Shown here: piece after piece, positions 6,351-11,580 of the stretch
How the letters are laid out: every line of letters starts with the position of its first letter
Position numbering within the stretch: the stretch's first letter is position 1
DNA from: Crenotrichaceae bacterium
GTDB lineage: Bacteria; Pseudomonadota; Gammaproteobacteria; Methylococcales; DRLZ01
Reading direction: 5' to 3'
NCBI GenBank assembly: GCA_011322755.1
Contig: DRLZ01000066.1
Location: forward strand, 1 to 11,580
Length of the DNA: 11,580 nucleotides
Position numbers and translations under genes: made by a program
Notes under the pieces: model-generated
The model's input: only the letters and a program-made list of their open reading frames with translations
Database searches by the model: none
Told to the model about the DNA's origin: nothing

Positions 6351-9300
6351 ATGTCATCCATCACCATTTTACTCAACAGAAAATCAGCACTATCCAGACT
6401 GTTTCATCTCGTTACTCTTTTATTCATGCTTTCTGGTTTTTCTACAGTTCAATCCGCCATAACAGATGCTGATCTGGAAGTGCTTCAAAACACACTGTCT
6501 GAGAATCAACAGAAATGGGAGCAATTATCAATCAATGACTATTCAATCACTGTGCAGAAAAGCTGTTTTTGTCTAAACACTGACACCTTCCCGATCCAGT
6601 TTACGGTTGAAAACAACCTTGTTACCCAAAGCCGTTATGATTGCAGCAACCTGAGATTTTTTCGGGAAGAACCTCTTTGTGAGGCAACACCTGAGAGCAG
6701 ACTGAATCAGACAGTGGGGAGTCTGTTTAAAATTGTTGACGATGCCATCAAACAAAAAGCGGATAAAATCACGGTTGAATATGATCAAACCTATGGCTTT
6801 CCCACATCAATTGCGATTGATTTCATAGAGCTGGCTGTTGATGACGAAGTTAACTATCAGATTACCAATTATAAACCGGCGAACTCCGGGGTATTCAAAA
6901 TCACTTCATCCGAAGCGATCATAAACCATCGCTGGAAAGCAGTTTCTGTCGGCCCTGATTCAACATCTGTGATGTTCTACTCTGCTCCTTCCAGTGTCGG
7001 CGGACAAGGCGGTGTAGTAAGAATGCGAGGTGGCTCAGCCAACCCGGAGTTTAAATTTCAGGAATGGAGCAATCTTGATGGGCAACACGTCAATGAACAG
7101 ATTCACTTCGTAACACTCAGCACAGGGCGCTGGCAGTTTGGCGAAAGCGAACTGGAAGTTGGCACAACAGAGCTTTCCGGAACCGAACGCTGGATTACGG
7201 TCAATTTCAGCAAACCATTTACTACACCTCCGCAAGTCATTCTGGCTTTACAAACAGCAAATGGCGGTGATGCTGTCAGTGCGCGTGTCCGCAATATCAC
7301 TGCCAGCTCGATGCAAATACAACTGGTTGAGGAAGACAGTAAAAAGTTCTCCGGACATGTCACTGAAGTTGTCGGCTATCTGCTCATCGAGAGTCCAGCC
7401 AACAATTTTGATGTTGGTAGCGGTTTCAATGTAAAACTATTATCCAAAGAGAATCCTTTTAATATCAATCACAATTGGACAACTGTCGCACCCGGCTATC
7501 AACTAAGACTTGAGGAAGATCAAACAACTGATAATGAAAAATTTCACATACCGGAACTTGTTCATGCGGTCAAAATTGGTTCAACCTATCTGAGTCAAAT
7601 GGTGAGTGATAACGGTGCTGATAATGCAGTGTTACGTTCTTCATCCGAATTTTTTGAAGACCTGGCCAGAAAGCAATTAACGATTGACCGTTTGACTACA
7701 AATAAAAGCTGTGACAGTAATCAGCAATGCAAGGAAATCGCCTTTGGTTCCAAACCTTGCGGTGGGCCATGGTCTTTTCTTGTCTATTCGACCCTGCAAA
7801 CAAACGAGACAACGCTGAATTCCGCAGTTGCAGACTACAACGAGTTACAACGCCTGCAAAATGAAAAAGAGGGCGCAGTCTCTGATTGTAGTGTGGCATT
7901 GCCAACATTCCCGGTTTGTTCCGACAATGTTTGTGTACCTGGAGATCAACCGCCACCAGTATCATCTACAGCCTCACAATTAACCCGGTTTACTTCAGAT
8001 CAGGAACTAGAATCATTTATTAAACAAGGACTTCAGGAACTACCTGGAAACAATTTTTCATTCCGCCTTGAGGATTCCCCTCTTCCATCTTTTTCACCTG
8101 CACCTGCTACACAAGCAGACCGGTTTTCTACCACAAATATCCAGGAAACAGGCGTTGATGAGGCTGATTTTCTGAAAACAGACGGTCGCTACATGTACGT
8201 TGGTGACCCGAACAAACGACAGATTCGAATTCTGGAAATGCATTCACAACCATTCCGGGTAACTGAACAATCAACCATCGATCTAGATTCAGAAAACAAT
8301 AACTTGCGTGGTTTATATCTACTTTCACAACGTACCAGTCAACAGCCCGATGTATTGACCACTGTTCAGTCAGGCTTTGACCAGACAGGTCCAGTCAATA
8401 TAGGTTTTGCACCGCCTGATATATGGTATTACCCATGGTACTGGATGGATCAAATCACCCAAATCAATGTCTATAACGTCAGCAATCCTGCGCAACCGCA
8501 ACAGCTTAAAACCATCACCATTGATGGTTCTTTACTGGCAAGTCGTTTAATCGGTGAATCATTATATGTGGTGACTCGCTATGTGCCCAATATCCAGCCA
8601 TTACCCTTAAAAGGGCAGCCTGAGCCAGTCCCGGAGCCGCAAACTCCTGATCGTAACACGCTCATTCAGCAAGCCAGCCTGTCTGAATTATTGCCTTCGG
8701 TCAGTATCAGCAAGGGGCCTGCAAGAGTCAACAAAGTACCGCTGGTCTCTGCGCAGCAAACGTTTCTGCCACCAATACCCGATGACTACAAAAGCACGGA
8801 TTTGCTGACTGTAAGCCGTTTTGATCTTGAGAATCTTGATGCTGCACCGCAAACCACAACCATTGTTGGCAACTCCGATACCATCTATGTATCAAAAGAC
8901 GCACTGTATCTCGCAACTTCATTTTATGGATACGAACAAGCAGTCTCTGTACTCAATGCAGTACAAAACGATTCAACACCTGTGTTTGTTGATGAGAACG
9001 TGTTTATCCCCAATCACACCACACAGATTCATAAAATCAGACTCACAACCACTCAACCCGAGTATACTGGCTCGGCGACCATCGAAGGATTAATATCAGG
9101 TAATGATGATTTGCGTCGATTCAGATTTAGTGAGTTCAATGACATCTTAAGAGTTGTCACAACGGGACAATGGGGAAAAATGGGTGAGCACCGCGTAACC
9201 CTGTTGCAGGAAAATCAAACGGGCAACCTCGACGAAATCTCACATCTGCCAAATAACCAGCGACCGCAACCTTTAGGTAAACCAAATGAGCAATTGCATG

Positions 9301-9998
9301 CTGCACGATTTGTCGATAACCGATTGTTTCTTGTAACCTTTTTGAAAACCGATCCACTGATTGCTATCGATTTATCCAACACGACAGATCCAAAAATCGA
9401 AGGTCAGCTCGAAATCCCAGGTTACTCAGATTACTTGCACCCAATCAATGACAATCTATTACTTGGAATCGGCAAACATGCTGTTCCGGCAGAAGGACCA
9501 GGTGATGGCCGGTTTGCGTGGTTTCAGGGAATCCGGGTTGGTCTGTTTGATATTGCAGACGTGAATGGACCAAAAGAGCTGGATACAATCGTCATTGGCG
9601 AAAGAAGCAGTCAGTCAGAAATACTCTATGACATCCATGCATTCTCGTTTTTACCTGCTGATACACAATCACAACAGCCGTTCAAGTTTACATTGCCGAT
9701 TAGTGTTTTTGGCGATACGTTTCCTGGTTTAACCCCAGTCAATCCAACTGCGTTTACCCAATGGTCTCATACAGGATTGTATCTGTTCGAGGTCGACACC
9801 ACAGCCGAGAAACCAGCATTAAAGAATAATGGCGTCATCAAGGTTGCAGAACGCAGCGATGTCCCTGAGTTCAATCAGGATTCCAGTATCGGAACCAATC
9901 GTACCGTATTGCTTAACGAAGGCGTGTTTTACAGTCACAATCAGCAAATCTGGAGTTCAAACTGGCTAACGCCTGAGCAGGCGATTGGTCCACAATAA
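6351..9998 (+). CDS. Large secreted multidomain protein with C-terminal beta-propeller (COG4880/PF09826 type)
   Basis: A 1215-residue protein of unknown function. A signal peptide (1-36, cleavage after VQSA) sends it out of the cytoplasm. Visible modules are: a DUF6174-like region (about 50-175, with SCFCL, YGFPTSI and DDE); two H-type-lectin-like repeats (about 189-258 and 277-348) and a shortened third one (371-410); a six-cysteine region (452-529); and a beta-propeller (about 585-1206) with ETGVDEADFLKTDGRYMYV (599-617), PGYSDYLHPINDNLLLGIG (1023-1041) and ILYDIHAF (1091-1098). The last three motifs are typical of secreted propeller proteins distantly related to WD40. ATG 6351 has AAGAGG eight bases upstream. 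It stands alone, behind a long control region. Carbohydrate or cell-surface binding is a guess from the lectin-like repeats; no catalytic motif was recognised. Confidence 0.85.
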   Translation: MSSITILLNRKSALSRLFHLVTLLFMLSGFSTVQSAITDADLEVLQNTLSENQQKWEQLSINDYSITVQKSCFCLNTDTFPIQFTVENNLVTQSRYDCSNLRFFREEPLCEATPESRLNQTVGSLFKIVDDAIKQKADKITVEYDQTYGFPTSIAIDFIELAVDDEVNYQITNYKPANSGVFKITSSEAIINHRWKAVSVGPDSTSVMFYSAPSSVGGQGGVVRMRGGSANPEFKFQEWSNLDGQHVNEQIHFVTLSTGRWQFGESELEVGTTELSGTERWITVNFSKPFTTPPQVILALQTANGGDAVSARVRNITASSMQIQLVEEDSKKFSGHVTEVVGYLLIESPANNFDVGSGFNVKLLSKENPFNINHNWTTVAPGYQLRLEEDQTTDNEKFHIPELVHAVKIGSTYLSQMVSDNGADNAVLRSSSEFFEDLARKQLTIDRLTTNKSCDSNQQCKEIAFGSKPCGGPWSFLVYSTLQTNETTLNSAVADYNELQRLQNEKEGAVSDCSVALPTFPVCSDNVCVPGDQPPPVSSTASQLTRFTSDQELESFIKQGLQELPGNNFSFRLEDSPLPSFSPAPATQADRFSTTNIQETGVDEADFLKTDGRYMYVGDPNKRQIRILEMHSQPFRVTEQSTIDLDSENNNLRGLYLLSQRTSQQPDVLTTVQSGFDQTGPVNIGFAPPDIWYYPWYWMDQITQINVYNVSNPAQPQQLKTITIDGSLLASRLIGESLYVVTRYVPNIQPLPLKGQPEPVPEPQTPDRNTLIQQASLSELLPSVSISKGPARVNKVPLVSAQQTFLPPIPDDYKSTDLLTVSRFDLENLDAAPQTTTIVGNSDTIYVSKDALYLATSFYGYEQAVSVLNAVQNDSTPVFVDENVFIPNHTTQIHKIRLTTTQPEYTGSATIEGLISGNDDLRRFRFSEFNDILRVVTTGQWGKMGEHRVTLLQENQTGNLDEISHLPNNQRPQPLGKPNEQLHAARFVDNRLFLVTFLKTDPLIAIDLSNTTDPKIEGQLEIPGYSDYLHPINDNLLLGIGKHAVPAEGPGDGRFAWFQGIRVGLFDIADVNGPKELDTIVIGERSSQSEILYDIHAFSFLPADTQSQQPFKFTLPISVFGDTFPGLTPVNPTAFTQWSHTGLYLFEVDTTAEKPALKNNGVIKVAERSDVPEFNQDSSIGTNRTVLLNEGVFYSHNQQIWSSNWLTPEQAIGPQ

Positions 9999-10022
9999 CG
10001 CTTCATTTGCTACTCAACTTAC

Positions 10023-10110
10023 CCGCTATTTTGTCCAATAGCCGCATTGAAAGTGTTCATTTACACCTGTAAACTCCGCGCTTTCGCCCTGATTTTGAAC
10101 AAAATAGTGG
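10023..10110. repeat. 88-bp element with nested concentric inverted repeats (MITE-like or RNA-hairpin-like)
   Basis: Outer arms 10023-10034 (CCGCTATTTTGT) and 10099-10110 (ACAAAATAGTGG) pair at 11 of 12 positions plus one G-T. The inner palindrome TTTACA-CC-TGTAAA (10060-10073) has exactly the same centre (10066.5). Between them, 11 of 25 further positions are symmetric and several more could pair as G-U in RNA. The left arm alone also forms a small hairpin, GCTATT-ttgtcc-AATAGC (10025-10042). It lies 24 bp behind the stop of the large secreted protein gene. No T-run follows, so it is not a standard terminator. Confidence 0.5.
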
Positions 10111-10198
10111 ACAATCTGAGCAGTTACAAATTGTACTGACCAGGGTGCTGTCCGGGAATAGCAACCATGTCGAGGTAAAGCTGATTTGAGTCACATTT

Positions 10199-10228
10199 CC
10201 CCATTATTTTCGTCAAGAATAAGTGGGG
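10199..10228 (-). repeat. Hairpin directly behind the vapC stop codon
   Basis: CCCCATTATT (10199-10208) pairs with AATAAGTGGGG (10218-10228) with one bulged base and a 9-nt loop. On the - strand it starts immediately after the toxin stop (TGA, 10231-10229). No T-run follows, so it may protect the mRNA end or be a remnant of a repeat with GGGGTCAG ends rather than an intrinsic terminator. Confidence 0.45.
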
Positions 10229-10597
10229 TCAGCACAACAGTCTTAATTCAGAGATATACTGAAAATCCTTATGGTTATAGGTTAATAACTGCGCCTGTTT
10301 ATCAATGGCGGTTGCGCCAATCAAGGCACCGGGAATATCCAGAGCATGACTTTTGCTATAGCGCCCAATCAATTTAAACGCAAGTATAGAAATCGCCGGT
10401 TCAAGGTGAATCATCTCAAATCGGGCAATAAATTGATGCAACAGCTGAGCTTCTTTTTTATTTCTGGCGCCGACAATCAATTCCATTGCCGTAATGGCGG
10501 ATATTGCCAGCGGTGATGTCAAGCTTGAAACATGTTGCAAGGTCTGCTGATTGTTTTTAAGAATTTCAATCAGCACATTGGTATCCAGCAGAATCAT
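10229..10597 (-). CDS. vapC: PIN-domain toxin of a VapC-type toxin-antitoxin pair
   Basis: VapC toxins are Mg-dependent RNases that cut specific tRNAs or rRNA unless held by their antitoxin. With start ATG 10597 the protein has 122 residues, a normal size. The PIN fold is clear: LLDTNVLIEI (3-12, Asp5), SAITAMELIVGA (33-44, Glu39), IPGALIGATA (88-97) and LLTYNHKDFQYI (104-115, Asp111). The third region is usually PDALIAATA; here the Asp is Gly90, a single-base change (GAT to GGT) that may impair metal binding. Asp87 lies three residues earlier and might partly compensate. ATG 10597 overlaps the antitoxin stop as ATGA and has AAGG seven bases upstream. An earlier ATG at 10603 is directly against that AAGG and is less likely. 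Confidence 0.88.
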   Translation of the reverse strand: MILLDTNVLIEILKNNQQTLQHVSSLTSPLAISAITAMELIVGARNKKEAQLLHQFIARFEMIHLEPAISILAFKLIGRYSKSHALDIPGALIGATAIDKQAQLLTYNHKDFQYISELRLLC

Positions 10598-10818
10598 TTC
10601 CATGCCTTGCTGCGAATACTGTCCTGGCTAATGTCATAATCTTCCCATAATCCGGCAAAATCAGAGAAATCAACCGGCATGGCTTGATCCTTTTCAGCTT
10701 CCAGCTCTTTTTGTAAAACCGTTCTGATATACGCCGAGATTGAAAGATTGTGTCTTGCTGCCCTTTGCCGTACCGCTTCAAACAAAGGTTCATCAAAATA
10801 AATCTGGGTGCGATGCAT
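10594..10818 (-). CDS. vapB: Ribbon-helix-helix antitoxin of the VapBC-type pair
   Basis: A 74-residue antitoxin expected to bind DNA as a dimer, repress its own operon and block the PIN toxin. The N-terminal half is an RHH fold: beta strand RTQIYFD (3-9), helix of about 10-23, turn, then helix SISAYIRTVLQKELEAE (26-42). The C-terminal tail has the pattern FAGLWEDYDI...IRSKAW (54-73), commonly seen where such antitoxins wrap around a PIN toxin. ATG 10818 is preceded by a good ribosome site, GGAGAG, with five bases between. It overlaps the toxin gene by 4 bases (ATGA) and is co-transcribed with it. The name vapB is by function and context; CopG-like RHH antitoxin is an equal description. Confidence 0.88.
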   Translation of the reverse strand: MHRTQIYFDEPLFEAVRQRAARHNLSISAYIRTVLQKELEAEKDQAMPVDFSDFAGLWEDYDISQDSIRSKAWK

Positions 10819-10842
10819 TGAGTCTCTCCGTTAAAAAACATC

Positions 10843-10865
10843 ATACATCACTATTATACATTATA
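10843..10865 (-). promoter_or_regulatory. Promoter and possible operator of the vapBC pair
   Basis: On the - strand two perfect TATAAT boxes overlap this stretch, at 10860-10865 and 10853-10858. TTGGTA further upstream could act as a -35 box, but with a 19-bp spacer to the second box it is not ideal. The motif ATGTATRAT occurs twice 13 bp apart (its ATGTAT parts at 10856-10861 and 10843-10848) and is a candidate for RHH antitoxin binding. Confidence 0.5.
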
Positions 10866-10894
10866 GAATAATCTGTTTACCAAGTCTTTGAATC

Positions 10895-10955
10895 GTTTCC
10901 ACGGTCTCCGTGAGAACTCACATGAGAACGCTCAGCGCCCAATGACGCAGAGCGT
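10895..10955. repeat. Two tandem REP-like hairpins
   Basis: Hairpin one: GTTTCCACGG (10895-10904) and CCGTGAGAAC (10908-10917), 8 of 10 pairs, 3-nt loop. Hairpin two: ACGCTCAGCG (10928-10937) and CGCAGAGCGT (10946-10955), 9 of 10 pairs, 8-nt loop, followed by GGGAAC. Both resemble worn copies of the GTTCCCACGCTCTGCGTGGGAAC kind of repeat known between genes in many proteobacteria (from memory). They lie between the vapBC promoter and the RHS-like remnant. Confidence 0.6.
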
Positions 10956-11097
10956 GGGAACAATACATCAAGAAAGCAGAAACATTTAATGTGTGTTTGC
11001 AAAACCCGACACCTCCTTTGAAGTAACACCTCCTTCTTGGATTGAACGCATTTCTGCCCAAAGGTGCCACCAAACTGTTGATTTGCCAGTTGAGTCA

Positions 11098-11436
11098 GGC
11101 ACGCATGGATTCCTGTATGCACACATTCTAGTAATCCACGCTCCAGCCATAGCCAAAGTCCAGGTTATGGTCTTTCTGGTGGGTGTCATAGGTGCGGGTA
11201 ACCCGTATCGGTATACCTGCAACAGGAATTGAATAATTGGGGGGCAGAGTAAAATTAAGCTTGATTTGATGCGGTTCGTGCCTTGTATCTTGAGCGGATA
11301 GCTGGTTAGCTAACAGAGATCCGCTGGAGATCAGTGAGCATGGGTTCGTGCCAAGTACTCGATACTGCGCGTGAGAGAATGCCCTGATCTCTATTTCTCT
11401 ATGACTGAATGGTATCAGCGCTCTGATCATCAGATG
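11098..11436 (-). pseudogene. Remnant of an RHS/YD-like secreted protein gene, 5'-truncated by an IS and with an in-frame stop
   Basis: On the - strand, 11131-11223 encode the motif VAGIPIRVTRTYDT...LDFGYGWSVDY, typical of the entry to the repeat region of large RHS-like/YD-repeat secreted proteins, which usually have over a thousand residues. Here a TAG stop (11130-11128) follows Tyr. The same frame goes on with NVCIQES, as homologs do (usually Q-N-V-x-I-Q-E-S as I recall), so the TAG looks like a CAG-to-TAG change. A second stop follows at 11097. The 5' part is lost: the frame runs straight into the IS end at about 11437, and its only upstream start, TTG 11448, lies inside the IS. No downstream repeat region is present. 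No product is expected. Confidence 0.6.
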
Positions 11437-11580
11437 TGTAGTGGTCAAGTAATATTGGCCACGGACTTAAGGTCATTCCAGTAATTTAGTTCAGCGACAT
11501 TTGGCGCTTTACCCGCATTATGTTGATGCGGCCTTACTTGACTGTAATAACCAATAATATAATTCGTAATTGCGTTCTTC
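11437..11580 (-). mobile_element. End of an IS3-family insertion sequence (rest outside window)
   Basis: The boundary is inferred from TGTAGTGG beginning at 11437, which has the TG...end form of IS3 elements, 8 bp outside the transposase stop. Just inside is an inverted repeat, GTGGTCAA (11441-11448) with TTGGCCAC (11455-11462), seven pairs plus one G-T around 6 nt; it covers the transposase stop. The other end and any target duplication are outside the window. Confidence 0.6.
11445..11580 (-). CDS. IS3-family transposase (OrfB, rve/DDE type), C-terminal end only
   Basis: The last 44 codons are present, reading KNAITNYIIGYYSQVRPHQH, then NAGKAPNVAELNYW and ending SVANIT. The pattern I-x-x-Y-Y-x-x-x-R-P-H-x-x-N-x-G-x-x-P and E-x-x-Y-W is the usual end of IS3-family OrfB transposases, behind the catalytic Glu of the DDE triad, which itself lies outside the window. 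The enzyme cuts and joins IS ends. The stop is TGA (11447-11445). Whether the full gene is intact cannot be seen. Confidence 0.82.
   Translation of the reverse strand, partial: KNAITNYIIGYYSQVRPHQHNAGKAPNVAELNYWNDLKSVANIT

Noticed and set aside
10186..10377. 63-codon + strand frame opposite vapC
   Set aside because: Antisense shadow of a clear PIN-domain gene, with no ribosome site.
10566..10844. 92-codon - strand reading frame over the antitoxin gene
   Set aside because: Shadow frame; the overlapping 74-codon frame has the clear RHH antitoxin sequence and ribosome site.
10993..11232. 79-codon + strand reading frame opposite the RHS-like remnant
   Set aside because: No recognisable motif or ribosome site; it is the complement of a stretch with a clear RHS-like motif.
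1..11580. CRISPR array, tRNA or rRNA genes
   Set aside because: No regularly spaced direct repeats with unique spacers, and no cloverleaf or rRNA-like stretch seen.

Overview
The window looks like chromosomal DNA of a gammaproteobacterium. This rests on the phosphate operon order and Pho box, the CRP-type site, and REP-like and IS3-type sequences. The genus cannot be told from what is seen. It has three parts.

Positions 1-5672 hold the phosphate-sensing and uptake locus, all on the + strand. The last codons of a histidine kinase, probably PhoR, are followed by a short gap with a well-formed Pho box. Then come pstS, pstC, pstA, pstB and phoU. The PstSCAB proteins form the high-affinity phosphate ABC transporter. 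PhoU links its state to PhoR, which in turn controls PhoB binding at the Pho box. PstC and PstA are the long forms with extra periplasmic segments. PstB starts at TTG and carries a Gln/Glu-rich N-terminal extension.

Positions 5673-9998 hold a 678-bp AT-rich gap and one very large secreted protein gene (1215 codons). The gap has no convincing gene but unusual regulatory structure: a perfect CRP-type palindrome placed exactly 41.5 bp before the start predicted from a -10 box, a 25-nt palindrome, and four TTACAAAT-like repeats at 10/11/11-bp steps just upstream of a TATAAT. The protein combines a signal peptide, a DUF6174-like module, two full and one shortened H-type-lectin-like repeats, a six-cysteine module and a C-terminal beta-propeller of the COG4880/PF09826 type.

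Positions 9999-11580 are an accessory patchwork. An 88-bp element with nested concentric inverted repeats is followed, on the - strand, by a vapBC-type toxin-antitoxin pair whose PIN toxin seems to lack one conserved acidic residue. Next come two tandem REP-like hairpins, then the remnant of an RHS-like secreted protein gene with an in-frame stop, cut at its 5' side by the end of an IS3-family element that runs off the window.
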